Source of the DNA: Mesorhizobium sp. B2-8-5
GTDB lineage: Bacteria > Pseudomonadota > Alphaproteobacteria > Rhizobiales > Rhizobiaceae
Direction of reading: 5' to 3'
DNA length: 64,000 bases
Assembly (NCBI RefSeq): GCF_006440675.2
Contig: NZ_CP083951.1
Span: 4,559,501 to 4,623,500 of the forward strand
The notes below the pieces were generated by a model. That model made no database searches. It was not told the DNA's origin and saw only the letters and a program-made list of their open reading frames with translations. The translations under genes and the position numbers were made by a program. This document shows positions 32,773 through 42,812 of the stretch, one piece after another (within the stretch, counting starts at the first letter, position 1; every line of letters begins with the position of its first letter).

Positions 32773-33878
32773 TGGCCCTTTCTCGCCGCGCTTTCGGACT
32801 GGGACTGCTTGCCGCCGCCGCGGCCGGAACGGGCGGCTATCTGACGCTCAAGGACCGGCCGGAGTTTCGCGGTTATCTCGGCAACCGCGCGCATCTGTTC
32901 GGCTTCGTCGGCGGCGAGAAGCAGGCTTTCCTGGCCGACCCCGATGTGATCGGCGCGCTTGGTGGCTACGGGCTGGAGCTCGACGCCCGTGTCGCCGGTT
33001 CGGTCGAGATGGTGCGCGAGCCGGCGCTCCTGACGCAGAAGCCGCAATTCCTGTGGCCATCCTCGTCGATCATGGTCGATCTCGCGCGTAAGAGCGGCGT
33101 CTCGATCCGCAACGACCAGGTGGTGCTCAATTCGCCGATCGTCGTCTACACCTGGGGCCCGGTGGTCGAAGGCCTGAAGAAGAGCGGCTTGGTCACCGTC
33201 GCCGCCAAGGGCGGCTGCAACCAGCTCGACCTCAAGGCGCTGCTCGATGCCATCCTGGCCGGCAAGAACTGGTCGGATCTCGGCATTTCCGAACTCTATG
33301 GCCGCGCACGCATCGTCTCCACCGACCCCAACCGCTCCAATTCCGGCTTCATGTTCGCAGGGCTCGTGCTCAGCCTGATGAGCGGCGACGTGGCGACGCA
33401 GGAACTGCTTGCCCGGCATGGCGAGGAGGCGAAGTCGATCTTCCGCAGCATGGGCCTGAAATCGTCCTCGTCGGGCAAGCTGTTCGACCAGTATATCGCC
33501 GGAGGGCTCGGCGCCGAGCCGATGGTGGTGGGCTACGAAAACCAGCTCGTGGAATGGGCGCTTGCCGATCCGGAGCGCTGGCAGCGCGTGCAGGCCGGCG
33601 CCGGCGCCAAGCCGGAGATTCTCTATCCGCGCCCCACCGTCTATTCGGCGCATCCGCTGATCGTCATCGATCCGGCGGTCGATCCGCTGCTCGAAGCGCT
33701 GACCAGCCCGAAGCTGCAGCAACTCGCCTGGTCGAAGCACGGGTTCCGCGGGCCGCTCGGTACCGTGGCGGGCGATGCAGACGCCATCGCCGGCGTGCGG
33801 CCGGCCGAGATCGAGGCGGTGCTGCCGATGCCTTCGGCCGACGTCATGCTTTCGCTGCTGTCGCAGATGGAAGGCTGA
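32772..33878 (+). CDS. Solute-binding-like exported protein of the TelA operon
   Basis: A 368-residue protein with a Tat-like leader (SRRAFGLGLLAAAAAGTGG), so it is exported or anchored by its N-terminus. The body resembles type-2 periplasmic-binding proteins: FLWPSSSIMVDLARKSGV, STDPNRSNSGFMFAGLVLSL and ELLYGR-like hinge segments. It shares themes with the solute-binding domain of the second gene (SNSG loop), but has no vWA domain. No ABC permease or ATPase is adjacent, so it probably senses or scaffolds rather than feeds an importer. It is the last gene of the operon, and 21 bases separate its stop from the convergent sthA. Confidence 0.8.
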   Translation: MALSRRAFGLGLLAAAAAGTGGYLTLKDRPEFRGYLGNRAHLFGFVGGEKQAFLADPDVIGALGGYGLELDARVAGSVEMVREPALLTQKPQFLWPSSSIMVDLARKSGVSIRNDQVVLNSPIVVYTWGPVVEGLKKSGLVTVAAKGGCNQLDLKALLDAILAGKNWSDLGISELYGRARIVSTDPNRSNSGFMFAGLVLSLMSGDVATQELLARHGEEAKSIFRSMGLKSSSSGKLFDQYIAGGLGAEPMVVGYENQLVEWALADPERWQRVQAGAGAKPEILYPRPTVYSAHPLIVIDPAVDPLLEALTSPKLQQLAWSKHGFRGPLGTVAGDADAIAGVRPAEIEAVLPMPSADVMLSLLSQMEG

Positions 33879-33899
33879 CCGGCCAGCTTGGCCGATCCC

Positions 33900-35288
33900 T
33901 TAGCCCTGCCCCATCCGGTTCCAGGCGTCCAGGCCGGCGATCTTGTAGGCTTCGGCCAGCGTCGGATAGTTGAAGGTGTTGTTGACGAAGAAGTCGACCG
34001 TGCCGCCGAGGTTGATCACCGCCTGGCCGATATGAATGAGCTCGGTAGCGCCCTCGCCGACGATGTGGGCGCCGAGCAGGCGGCGCGTCTCGACCGAGAA
34101 CAACAGCTTCAGGAAGCCGCTCGAAACGCCCATGATGTGGCCGCGCGAGGTCTCGCGGAAGCGCGCCAGGCCGACCTCGTAGGCTGCGCCGCTGTCGCGC
34201 ACCTGTTCTTCCGACAGGCCGACCGTGGAAATTTCCGGCACGGCGTAGATGCCATAGGGAAAGCTCTCCGGCGGCGGCGGCAGGTGGACCCCGAAGGCGT
34301 GGCAAGCCGCCACCCGGCCCTGCTCCATCGACGTCGAAGCCAGGCTCGGGAAGCCGATGACGTCGCCGGACGCGTAGATGTTTGAAACCGTGGTCTGGAA
34401 GGTATGCGGATCGACCTTGATGCGGCCGCGGGCGTCGGCCTCGATGCCGACCGTGTCGAGGCCGAGGCTGGCGACATTGCCGGTGCGGCCGGCTGCGTAG
34501 AGCACCATCTCGGAGCGGATGGTGCGGCCATCGGCCAGCGTCACTTCGGCGTGGTCGGGTTTCGAGGCGATCTCCTTCACCGTGCTGCCGAGGCGGATGG
34601 TCATGCCGCGGTCACGCATCTGGTGAATGAAGTCGTCGACGATCTCGCGATCGATGAAGTCGAGGATGGTGTTGCGCGGCTCGACCAGTGTCACCGGCAC
34701 GTCGAGGGCGGAAAAGATGGTGGCGTATTCGACGCCGATGACGCCGGCGCCGATCACCGTCAGCGTGCGCGGCAGATGGTGGAGTTCCAGCATCTCGTCG
34801 CTGTCGAAGACGCGCTTTTTGTCGAAGGGCACGTCGGCCGGCCGGTGCGGCCTGGTGCCGACGGCGATCAGCGCGTTGGCGAAGCCAACTTCGCTGTAGT
34901 CGCCATTGTCGGCGGTCAGGCTGACCTTGTTCGGCGTGAGGAACTTCACGGCGGCGCGCGCGCTCTTCACCGTGTTGCGCATGAACTGATGCTGCAGCAC
35001 CTCGACCTCATGGTCGAGCGTCTTGTGCAGCCGGTCGACCAGATCTGAGATCGAAATGTCCTGCTTGACCCGGTAGCCACGCCCGTAGAAGCCGCGTTCG
35101 CGCCAGCCCGAGAGGTTGAGCACCGTTTCGCGCAGCGTCTTCGACGGGATGGTGCCGGTATGCACCGAGACGCCGCCCAGGCGCCGGCCTCGGTCGACCA
35201 CCAGCACCGACTTGCCGAGCTTGGCCGATTGCACCGCGGCGCGGCGGCCCGAAGGGCCGCTGCCGATGACCAGCATGTCGTAGTCCAT
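33900..35288 (-). CDS. sthA: Soluble pyridine nucleotide transhydrogenase
   Basis: FAD flavoprotein moving reducing equivalents between NADPH and NAD+; cytosolic. The 462-residue product has the FAD dinucleotide fold (MLVIGSGPSGRRAAVQSAKL), the NAD fold (LTVIGAGVIGVEYATIFSAL), the FAD ribityl segment NIYASGDVIGFPSLASTSM, and the dimerisation domain after residue ~340. The loop that carries the redox disulfide in lipoamide dehydrogenase relatives reads GGVSVHTGTIPSKTL here: both Cys are absent, as expected for a transhydrogenase rather than a disulfide reductase. It is convergent with the TelA operon and divergent from the next methyltransferase. Confidence 0.92.
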   Translation of the reverse strand: MDYDMLVIGSGPSGRRAAVQSAKLGKSVLVVDRGRRLGGVSVHTGTIPSKTLRETVLNLSGWRERGFYGRGYRVKQDISISDLVDRLHKTLDHEVEVLQHQFMRNTVKSARAAVKFLTPNKVSLTADNGDYSEVGFANALIAVGTRPHRPADVPFDKKRVFDSDEMLELHHLPRTLTVIGAGVIGVEYATIFSALDVPVTLVEPRNTILDFIDREIVDDFIHQMRDRGMTIRLGSTVKEIASKPDHAEVTLADGRTIRSEMVLYAAGRTGNVASLGLDTVGIEADARGRIKVDPHTFQTTVSNIYASGDVIGFPSLASTSMEQGRVAACHAFGVHLPPPPESFPYGIYAVPEISTVGLSEEQVRDSGAAYEVGLARFRETSRGHIMGVSSGFLKLLFSVETRRLLGAHIVGEGATELIHIGQAVINLGGTVDFFVNNTFNYPTLAEAYKIAGLDAWNRMGQG

Positions 35289-35337
35289 GTCCCCGTCCCC
35301 TTTGTGCGCCGCAGCAAGCTAGACCGGGAAGAATGTC

Positions 35338-36153
35338 ATGTTCAACAGGCAACACACCATTCCCTCGCAGGCGAATCCGCCAATGCAACCAAAAGCAGGC
35401 GAAACCTTAACCGCACGGCAAGGCTTGCGTGCAATGGTCCATGTCGAGGGGACCACCGGGGTGGCAGGGTTGACGATTTCCAAAAGCGATGTGCTGCCTG
35501 GCGCAGAGATCGGTTTTTGGTCCGGGCTGCGAAGCAGCGAGATCCTCACCGACCTTCGCGAGGGCCTGTTCCGTTTCATCGCGCTGGTGGTCGCCGCGGT
35601 CTTCGTCTATCGCGGTGCGCGTCACCTCGTCATCGATCCGGGCCGGCTGAACATCCTGCTGCTCATGATCTCCGACGTCCTGACCTTTACCTGGCTGCTG
35701 CTGGCGCGCCGACCGATTGTCCGCGACTGGAGCCCTTTCACGGTATTCATCTCGCTGACGGCCGGTTTCGGCTCGGGTTTCGTATCGCTCCAGGACGGAA
35801 TCGCCATCATCCCGCTCTATATCGCGGCGCCGCTGCAATTCCTGGCGCTGTGGCTGGTGATCTGGGGCAAGATATCGCTTGGCCGCTCCTTCGCCATCCT
35901 GCCCGCCAATCGCGGCGTCGTCACCGGCGGCGCCTACCGCTTCGTGCGGCACCCGATCTATGCCGGCTACCTGGCGGGGCACATCCTTTTCCTGCTGTCG
36001 AGCTTCTCTATCTACAATTTCACCGTCTACGCGATCATCACCCTGTTCCAGATCCATCGCATCCTGCGCGAGGAGCGCATCCTGGCGCTCACCGAGGAGT
36101 ATCGCGACTATCTCGGGCGGGTCCGCTACAGGCTCTGCCCCGGCATCTTCTGA
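35338..36153 (+). CDS. Isoprenylcysteine/phospholipid methyltransferase-like membrane protein
   Basis: A 271-residue inner-membrane protein of the ICMT/PEMT superfamily with six to seven hydrophobic helices. The conserved C-terminal cofactor region is GGAYRFVRHPIYAGYLAGH with the later EERILALTEEYRDYLGRVRY. It probably methylates a small lipid or prenyl substrate using S-adenosylmethionine. The ATG at 35338 has GGGAAGAATGTC upstream; a later Met at 35434 is less likely given that site. Only 49 bases separate it from the divergent sthA start. A related but frameshifted gene lies at 15915-16461. Confidence 0.82.
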   Translation: MFNRQHTIPSQANPPMQPKAGETLTARQGLRAMVHVEGTTGVAGLTISKSDVLPGAEIGFWSGLRSSEILTDLREGLFRFIALVVAAVFVYRGARHLVIDPGRLNILLLMISDVLTFTWLLLARRPIVRDWSPFTVFISLTAGFGSGFVSLQDGIAIIPLYIAAPLQFLALWLVIWGKISLGRSFAILPANRGVVTGGAYRFVRHPIYAGYLAGHILFLLSSFSIYNFTVYAIITLFQIHRILREERILALTEEYRDYLGRVRYRLCPGIF

Positions 36154-36261
36154 TATCGCGCCGGTCCGCCCGCGCGCACCTTCCTTGAATTCCGGGCCAC
36201 CCTCACCATTTGAAAAGGGCGGCAGGCATCCTCAAGCGGATGCCGCGATTGAGGAACGGAT

Positions 36262-36687
36262 ATGAACACTCGCGCCTATCGCGGGGTGCGGACAAGGCGC
36301 ATCTTCGCCTTCCTGCTCGACTATTTCTTCGTCGCGCTGCTGACCATTCCCTTCGCCATCCTGGTAGCCATTCTCGGGCTTTTGACTTTCGGCCTCGGCT
36401 GGGCGCTGTTTTCGGTGCTGGTGCCGATGGTCGCCATTCTCTACATCTGGAACACGCTGGGCAGCCGCGGCCAGGCGACGACCGGCATGAAGATCATGGG
36501 TATCCGCCTGGAGAAGCTCGACGGCAGCCGCATCGACGGCATGACGGCCGTGGTTCACTCGGTGCTGTTCTGGGCTGGCAACGTCATCCTGACGCCGCTG
36601 GTGCTCCTGGTCACGCTGTTCTCCGACCGCAAGCGCACGCTGCACGACCTGCTGCTCGGCACGGTGGTCACCCGCACCGATATCTGA
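36262..36687 (+). CDS. RDD family membrane protein
   Basis: A 141-residue inner-membrane protein of the RDD family. The family trait is an Arg-x-x-Ala-x-x-x-Asp pattern in the first helix, here RRIFAFLLDYFFVALLTIPF, and a second Asp region DRKRTLHDLLLGTVV near the end. Three membrane spans are predicted. The segment GQATTGMKIMGIRLEKLDG is typical. The start ATG has GAGGAACG upstream. RDD proteins are small transport-like or accessory proteins with few known roles; no partner is evident here. It precedes bpt with a gap of about 150 bases. Confidence 0.85.
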   Translation: MNTRAYRGVRTRRIFAFLLDYFFVALLTIPFAILVAILGLLTFGLGWALFSVLVPMVAILYIWNTLGSRGQATTGMKIMGIRLEKLDGSRIDGMTAVVHSVLFWAGNVILTPLVLLVTLFSDRKRTLHDLLLGTVVTRTDI

Positions 36688-36836
36688 CGGCGTTCCACCG
36701 CCGTGTCGATCAGACCGCCGCGCCGCCTATGCTTAAATATGAACAGGTCAAGCCCGTCGCGTCCGCACAATCCTGTTGAATTTTTCGCTGACCGGGCCAA
36801 AGGTAGAGCGATTCGCAGGAGCGTTTCCAAGATTAG

Positions 36837-37601
36837 ATGACGCAGCATCCGACCCAGTCGCCGCAGTTCTTCCTGACCGCGCCGTCGCCGTGCCCTTATC
36901 TGGAGGGACAGTTCGAGCGCAAGGTGTTCACGCACCTTGTCGGCGACAAGGCGCCGGAGATGAACGACCTGCTGACGCAAGGCGGCTTCCGGCGCTCGCA
37001 GAACATCGCCTACCGTCCGGCCTGCGAGTCGTGCCGCGCCTGTGTCTCGGTTCGCATCCTGGCACAGGAATTCAGCCCCAGCCGCAACATGCGCCGCGTC
37101 ATCCAGCACAATGCCGACCTCGTCGGCGCCATGCATGACGCGCAGCCCTCGACCGAGCAATACTCGCTCTTCCGCGGCTATCTCGACGCCCGCCATCGCC
37201 GTGGCGGCATGTCGGACATGACCGTGCTCGACTATGCGATGATGGTGGAAGACACGCATGTCGACACCAAGATCATCGAATACCGGCGTCGCGGCCCCGA
37301 CACGTTCATCACCGGCAAGGGCCATGGCGAGCTGATCGCGGTCGCGCTCACCGACAAGATGGCCGATGGCCTGTCGATGGTCTATTCCTATTTCAATCCT
37401 GACTTCGAGGACCGCTCGCTCGGCACCTTCATGATCCTCGATCACATCGCCCGCGCCAAGGCGATGGGACTGCCCCACGTCTATCTCGGCTACTGGGTCA
37501 ACGGCTCGCGCAAGATGAATTATAAGATGCGCTTCATGCCGCAGGAGCATCTCGGCCCGAAAGGCTGGGAACGCTACGACCACGAAGCGGTCAGTCGCTA
37601 A
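36837..37601 (+). CDS. bpt: Aspartate/glutamate leucyltransferase
   Basis: Adds leucine from Leu-tRNA to proteins with N-terminal Asp or Glu, feeding the N-end rule degradation pathway; cytosolic. The 254-residue product matches the ATE/Bpt family: [35 protein letters not shown] (Cys cluster), [14 protein letters not shown], and the acetyltransferase-like core [20 protein letters not shown] and [17 protein letters not shown]. Its length and the absence of an eukaryote-type extension support Bpt rather than arginyltransferase. The ATG at 36837-36839 begins the conserved frame. Confidence 0.93.
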   Translation: MTQHPTQSPQFFLTAPSPCPYLEGQFERKVFTHLVGDKAPEMNDLLTQGGFRRSQNIAYRPACESCRACVSVRILAQEFSPSRNMRRVIQHNADLVGAMHDAQPSTEQYSLFRGYLDARHRRGGMSDMTVLDYAMMVEDTHVDTKIIEYRRRGPDTFITGKGHGELIAVALTDKMADGLSMVYSYFNPDFEDRSLGTFMILDHIARAKAMGLPHVYLGYWVNGSRKMNYKMRFMPQEHLGPKGWERYDHEAVSR

Positions 37602-37725
37602 AACAGTTTTCCCGAACCCGCCCTTATTGTGTTTCAAGGGAGAAGACGCCGGTCTTGCGCGCCCTCGCGCGCGAGGTGTGCAATCGCGCCGGCGCTTGCT
37701 CTCGCTTTGTCTCGAGAACGATCAC

Positions 37726-38622
37726 ATGTCTTCCCACACCGATCACCAGAAAGGCCTCCTCGTCACCGCCATCGGCGGGCTGGTGCTGAGCATAGATATT
37801 CCGCTGATCCGGCTCGCGGATGGCGAAGCTTGGACCATCCTTTTGCTGCGCACCGGCTGCACCTTGGCGGCGGCGCTGATCATGTGGGCGGTCTGGCGCT
37901 TGTACAGCAAGAATGCGCCGCAGCTCATACCCGGCTGGTCGGGGCTGGTCGTGGCCGTGATTTACGGGCTCGGCGCGGTCGCCTTCATGACAGCCGTCTA
38001 TCATACATCGACAGCCGATCTGGTGTTCATCCTGGCCTTCAACACCGTCTTCGCGGCGCTGCTGTCGTGGCTGTTCCTGAAGGAGCGGCCGCGACCGCTG
38101 ACCCTCGCCGCGATGGCGCTGATGATCGTCGGCGTCGCCATCATCGTCGGCGATTCCGTCGGCACCGGATATTTGTTCGGCGACCTGATGGCATTGTGTT
38201 CGGCCTTCCTGATTGCCTGCGCCATCACCATCTCGCGCGCCAGCGGCAAGGACATGGGCTTTACCGCGCTTATCGGCGTGATCCTGCCTTTTGGGGTGGC
38301 GGCGTTCATGGTCTCCAGAACCGGCTTTCAAGTCGAAGCGCCGTGGTGGATCATCCTGAACGGCGGCGTCGTCATGCCGATCGCGTTCTTCTGCCTCGCC
38401 AACGGACCGAAATACATCTCGGGCGCGGAAGTCGCGATGTTCTATCTCTTGGAAACGATCCTGGCGCCGGTCTGGGTGTGGATGATCTTCGCCGAGACAC
38501 CGTCACGCAACAGCCTGATCGGCGGCGGCATCATGATCGTAACGCTGGTCGCGCATTCGCTCTGGCAATTGCATGTGGGCCGCAAGCGCCGTGCGGATCT
38601 CGCGGTGCATCACCCAGCCTGA
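37726..38622 (+). CDS. EamA/DMT-family transporter
   Basis: A 298-residue inner-membrane protein with ten helices and two EamA repeats. The first repeat includes LVLSIDIPLIRLADGEAWTI and TADLVFILAFNTVFAALLSW; the second includes ISGAEVAMFYLLETILAPVW. The latter ends with the conserved Pro-Val-Trp-x-Trp pattern. Members export or import small metabolites such as amino acids. I use the ATG at 37726-37728 because the earlier frame is non-conserved. Its end overlaps the convergent AI-2E family gene by 13 bases, so each gene encodes part of the other's tail in antisense. Confidence 0.88.
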   Translation: MSSHTDHQKGLLVTAIGGLVLSIDIPLIRLADGEAWTILLLRTGCTLAAALIMWAVWRLYSKNAPQLIPGWSGLVVAVIYGLGAVAFMTAVYHTSTADLVFILAFNTVFAALLSWLFLKERPRPLTLAAMALMIVGVAIIVGDSVGTGYLFGDLMALCSAFLIACAITISRASGKDMGFTALIGVILPFGVAAFMVSRTGFQVEAPWWIILNGGVVMPIAFFCLANGPKYISGAEVAMFYLLETILAPVWVWMIFAETPSRNSLIGGGIMIVTLVAHSLWQLHVGRKRRADLAVHHPA

Positions 38623-39809
38623 ATCTTCCTTGGCTCGGCGGCAGCCTCGATCCGGGGCGGCGCGCCGGCCTCGTCGGCGACAGGCGGAAGCTCGTCCATG
38701 ATCTCGACCTCGCGCAGCCATTCGCGCCAGATGGCGACGAGCAACGCCATCAACACCGGGCCGATGAACAGGCCGAGGAAACCCATCGTCTTGACGCCGC
38801 CGATCAGGCCGAAAAAGGTCGGCAGGAACGGCAGCTTGATCGGGCCGCCGACGAGCTTGGGCCGCAAGGTCTTGTCGACGATGAAGAGCTCGACCGCGCC
38901 CCAGATGAACAGGGCCGCGCCGGCGAAAACCTTGCCGCTGGCGGCGAGGTAGATCGACACCAGGGTGAAGGAGAGCGGCGCACCGCCCGGGATCAGCGCC
39001 ATGATGCCGGTGAGCGCGCCGAGCGTCACCGGCGACGGCACGCCGGCGAGCCAATAGGCGATGCCGAGCACCAGGCCCTCGCCGATGGCGATGATGGTCA
39101 TGCCGGTGACCGTCGAGGAGATGGTTGCCGGCACGACGCGCGAGATACGCTCCCAGCGCGTCGGCAGGATGCGTTCGCCGAGGCGATCGACCTGGGCCGC
39201 GAAAGACTCGCCGTCGCGATAGGCGAAGAACAGCGCGATCATCATGAACAGAAGTGTGAGCAACAGGCCGAAGGCGCTGCCGCCGGCGGCCAAGGCGCCG
39301 CGATAGATGCTGCCGATGTTGGAGCCGCTGATCAGCTGGATCAATTCGCCGATGCCGCCGGGATGGCCGAGGTAGCCCGTCCATTGCTCGTTCAGCCACT
39401 CGCCGACGACCGGCATGGTGGCGATCCAACCCGGTGTCACCGCGCCGTGCCGATTGGTCTCGATCGCCCAGGTCACCCACTCGCGCAGCTCGTTGATGGC
39501 GTAGGTGCCGGCAAGCGCGATCGGCACCACCAGGAAGGTGAGGATGAAAAGTATGGCCAAGGTCGCGCCGATGGTGCGGTTGCCGCCGACGGCGACGAGC
39601 AGCCGGCGGTAGAGCGGCCAGCTGGCGAAGGCGATGACGAGCGCCGCCAGCACCGGGAACAGGAAACCGTGGAAGAAATAGACGCCGGCGGCGGCGATCA
39701 GCACCAGGAGCCAGCGCGCCGCCGACAGCGGCGGGATGACGGCCGCCCTGAGCGGCGTCGACAGGCCGAACAGGCGCTGCCCCGGTTTCTGGATCTCAGC
39801 TCGCTTCAA
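38610..39809 (-). CDS. AI-2E family (PerM-like) transporter
   Basis: A 399-residue inner-membrane protein of the AI-2E/PerM family with about eight helices. Hallmarks are YFFHGFLFPVLAALVIAFA, SSTVTGMTIIAIGEGLVLGI, the ALTGIMALIPGGAPLSFTLV block and FIGPVLMALLVAIWREWL. Despite the family name, members include Na+/H+ exchange and other functions, so the substrate is open. The acidic C-terminal tail ends EPRKIQAG. Its stop lies inside the end of the convergent EamA gene. The start ATG at 39807-39809 precedes a hydrophilic ~28-residue leader. Confidence 0.88.
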   Translation of the reverse strand: MKRAEIQKPGQRLFGLSTPLRAAVIPPLSAARWLLVLIAAAGVYFFHGFLFPVLAALVIAFASWPLYRRLLVAVGGNRTIGATLAILFILTFLVVPIALAGTYAINELREWVTWAIETNRHGAVTPGWIATMPVVGEWLNEQWTGYLGHPGGIGELIQLISGSNIGSIYRGALAAGGSAFGLLLTLLFMMIALFFAYRDGESFAAQVDRLGERILPTRWERISRVVPATISSTVTGMTIIAIGEGLVLGIAYWLAGVPSPVTLGALTGIMALIPGGAPLSFTLVSIYLAASGKVFAGAALFIWGAVELFIVDKTLRPKLVGGPIKLPFLPTFFGLIGGVKTMGFLGLFIGPVLMALLVAIWREWLREVEIMDELPPVADEAGAPPRIEAAAEPRKIQAG

Positions 39810-39897
39810 GCGTGCGTTTCTCCCCTGCCCGATGGTTCAATGGATGCTTATGCACCATCATAGTGCAGTAATCGTGACGATAGTCCAAATGTTCGTC

Positions 39898-40134
39898 CTT
39901 GCCTTCCCCTTGTGGGGTGAGCAGCCGGTTCGCGAAGCGAATTCATCGTGCCAGTGGCACGATGAAAGGCCAGCGAACGCCGGGACGCTGCGAAGCAGCG
40001 GGGACCCGGCCGGGTGGTGGATCGGCCATCCCTGGCCCTTTGCAGGCTCAGGGCGTTCGAAGCTCGAAAAGCCAGGCAATTGGCTTTTCGTCCGCTAACG
40101 CGGACCGCTTCCTATCCCACAAGGAGAGAAGGGG
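39898..40134. repeat. Mosaic intergenic repeat downstream of parC
   Basis: The block contains several short hairpins (for example TCATCGTGCCAGTGGCACGATGA). Its core, 40062-40108, closely matches the block at 19751-19797. It ends with AAGGAGAGAAGGGGAGCC just before the parC stop. No gene is seen; the last ~330 bases between the AI-2E gene and parC are covered by it. Confidence 0.7.
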
Positions 40135-40141
40135 AGCCTCG

Positions 40142-42397
40142 CTACCCGAATTTGCCCGTCCTGGGGAAACCCTTCGGCACCATGCGGCCGGCCGCGGCGC
40201 GCGCGCCGATCCACTCGGCAAGCTCCTCGCGCGACTTGGTAAAGGTGCGATCGGCCGAATCCTGCCAGGAGAGCCCCGTCTCGAGGGTGAAGGTCTTCAG
40301 GTCCAGCACGCCGCCATCCTTGTATTTCTGCAGGCGCACGCCCTTGCCGCGCGCCATTTCCGGGATTTCGGCCAGCGGGAAGACCAGCATCTTGCGGTTC
40401 TCGCCGACAATGGCGAGATGGTCGCCCGACACCGGCATGCAGCGCTTGGCCTCGTCCGGGGCCTTGACGTTCATCACCTGCTTGCCCTTGCGGGTGTTGG
40501 CGACGACCTCTTCCTCCGAAACGACGAAACCGTTGGCGTCGTAGGAGACGAGCAGCAGCTTGCGTTTGGGATCATGAACAAAGGCGGTGACGATGTCCTG
40601 ATCGTTCTCCATGTCGACGATGATGCGGATCGGCTCGCCATGGCCGCGCCCGCCCGGCAGCCGGTCGGCGCCGATGGTGTAGAACTTGCCGCCGGTGGTG
40701 AAGACCAGGATCTTGTCCGTGGTCTGGGCATGGAAGGCGAGCTTCAGGCTGTCGCCTTCCTTGAAGGCGAGCTGCGAATGGTCGGTCAGGTGGCCCTTCA
40801 TGGCGCGCAGCCAGCCCTTTTCCGATACAACGACGGTGACCGGCTCGCGCTCGATCATGGCGTGCGCGATGTCGGTCAGGTCATGCTCGGGTGCATCGGC
40901 GAACTGGGTGCGGCGCTTGCCGAGTTCGGTCTCCGGACCGAACGTGTCGCGGATCTTGGTGACTTCCCACTTGATCGTCGACCATTGCTTGGCGTCGGAA
41001 GCCAGCAGGGCCTCGATCTGCTTCTTCTCGGCGGTGAGGCCGTCGAATTCCTTGCGGATCTCGATCTCTTCGAGCTTGCGCAACGCGCGCAGGCGCATGT
41101 TGAGGATCGCTTCGGCCTGGTTGTCGGTGAGCGACCAGCGGGCCATCATCACCTGCTTGGGCTCATCCTCCTCGCGGATGATCCGGATGACCTCGTCGAT
41201 GTTGAGATAGGCGATCAGATAGCCGGCGAGGATTTCCAGCCGCTTCTCGATCTCGCCGAGCCGGTATTTCGAGCGGCGGATCAAAACCTCGCGGCGGTGG
41301 TCGAGCCACTCCTTCAGCACGCCCTTCAGCGACAGGACGTTCGGCACCTTGCCGCGCGACAAAACGTTCATGTTGAGCGGGAAGCGGCTTTCGAGCTCGG
41401 TGAGCTTGAACAGCGATTCCATCAGGATGCCGGGATCGACCGTGCGGCTCTTCGGCACCAGGACGACGCGGATGTCTTCCGCACTCTCGTCGCGGACGTC
41501 TTCGAGCAGCGGCAGCTTGCGCGCCATCAACAGCTCGGCGATCTTCTCGATCAGCCTGGCCTTCTGGACGCCGTAGGGGATTTCGGTGACGACGATGCTC
41601 CAGGTGCCCCTGCCCTGGTCTTCCTGACCCCATTTCGAGCGCACGCGAAAACCGCCACGGCCCGTTTCATAGGCTTCGAGGATCGAGGCGCGGCTGTCGA
41701 CAATGATGCCGCCGGTCGGGAAATCCGGACCCTGGACGAAATCCATCAGTTTCGCCACCGGCGCGTCCGGATGCTCGATCAGATGAAGCGCTGCGTCGCA
41801 AAGCTCAGCCGCGTTATGCGGCGGGATGGAAGTCGCCATGCCGACGGCAATGCCCGACGAGCCGTTGGCGAGCAGGTTCGGGAAGGCGCCCGGCAGGACG
41901 GACGGCTCCTCGTCCTCTTCATTGTAGGTCGGCCGGAAATCGACTGCATCCTCGGTGATGCCGGCAAGCAGTTCGCTCGCCACCTCTGTCATGCGCGCTT
42001 CGGTGTAACGCATGGCGGCGGCGTTATCGCCGTCGATGTTGCCGAAATTGCCCTGCCCGTCGACCAGCGGGTAGCGCATCGAGAAATCCTGCGCGAGACG
42101 CACCAGGGCGTCGTAGATCGACTGGTCGCCATGCGGATGGAACTTGCCCATCACGTCGCCGACGATGCGGGCGCATTTGGCAAAGCCCTGATCGGGGTTG
42201 AGCCGGAGCAGCCGCATGGCATGCATGATGCGGCGATGGACCGGCTTCAGTCCGTCGCGCACATCCGGCAGCGCCCGGTGCATGATGGTCGACAGCGCGT
42301 AAGCCAGATAGCGCCGCTCGAGCGCTTCCTTCAGATCGACCGGTTCGATTTTATCGCCGCCGCCATTGTTATCAGGCGGCAAAAGCCTTTTTCCCAT
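40142..42397 (-). CDS. parC: DNA topoisomerase IV subunit A
   Basis: DNA-cleaving subunit that decatenates daughter chromosomes together with ParE (not in this window). The 751-residue product begins its winged-helix core with [20 protein letters not shown]. It has the quinolone-region motif [20 protein letters not shown] and the catalytic Tyr in [11 protein letters not shown] near residue 130. The C-terminal half has the beta-propeller repeats, ending in [19 protein letters not shown]. Its length and CTD fit ParC rather than GyrA. The start is the ATG at 42395-42397. Confidence 0.95.
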   Translation of the reverse strand: MGKRLLPPDNNGGGDKIEPVDLKEALERRYLAYALSTIMHRALPDVRDGLKPVHRRIMHAMRLLRLNPDQGFAKCARIVGDVMGKFHPHGDQSIYDALVRLAQDFSMRYPLVDGQGNFGNIDGDNAAAMRYTEARMTEVASELLAGITEDAVDFRPTYNEEDEEPSVLPGAFPNLLANGSSGIAVGMATSIPPHNAAELCDAALHLIEHPDAPVAKLMDFVQGPDFPTGGIIVDSRASILEAYETGRGGFRVRSKWGQEDQGRGTWSIVVTEIPYGVQKARLIEKIAELLMARKLPLLEDVRDESAEDIRVVLVPKSRTVDPGILMESLFKLTELESRFPLNMNVLSRGKVPNVLSLKGVLKEWLDHRREVLIRRSKYRLGEIEKRLEILAGYLIAYLNIDEVIRIIREEDEPKQVMMARWSLTDNQAEAILNMRLRALRKLEEIEIRKEFDGLTAEKKQIEALLASDAKQWSTIKWEVTKIRDTFGPETELGKRRTQFADAPEHDLTDIAHAMIEREPVTVVVSEKGWLRAMKGHLTDHSQLAFKEGDSLKLAFHAQTTDKILVFTTGGKFYTIGADRLPGGRGHGEPIRIIVDMENDQDIVTAFVHDPKRKLLLVSYDANGFVVSEEEVVANTRKGKQVMNVKAPDEAKRCMPVSGDHLAIVGENRKMLVFPLAEIPEMARGKGVRLQKYKDGGVLDLKTFTLETGLSWQDSADRTFTKSREELAEWIGARAAAGRMVPKGFPRTGKFG

Positions 42398-42812
42398 GGA
42401 TTTGGACTAGCCGAGCGGGTGATTCGCGGCAAGCGCCGCGTGAACGTCGGCGCATTCGCCGCGGCTATAGACACGCAGCCGGCGGTGTGAAGGATTTCAC
42501 GGAAGCGGCGCCGCGGCGGCTGCAATTTGCCGCCGATCTGCAACAGGCTTAGTCGGCAACACGACGCCGGCCAACATCAATCCGTTACATGCGGCCGCTA
42601 TCTGGCAATGCAACGCGCTGGCGAAGGAAAGCCGCGGTCTTCATGACAAATTCACCGCATCGGGCAATGGCTGCCGACCGGCGTTTGCTTTTCATCGCCG
42701 TTTTCGACAAATGGGGCCGGAAATGCCTTTTTCCCGTCCCGTTCGTCACGGAATGGTGATGGAGCAGATTTCAAAACAATTTCACATAGCCAATCAGGAC
42801 AGGGAACTCGCC

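Noticed and set aside
29485..33878. The TelA operon as a classic ABC importer because of two binding-type proteins
   Set aside because: No permease or ATPase gene is present and one binding domain is fused to a vWA domain, so an importer reading does not fit.
37629..39863. A 744-codon plus-strand frame across the EamA and AI-2E genes
   Set aside because: It runs out of frame through one real gene and antisense to another; composition is shadow-like.
39899..42490. An 863-codon plus-strand frame opposite parC
   Set aside because: ParC motifs on the minus strand are unambiguous; the plus frame is an antisense shadow.
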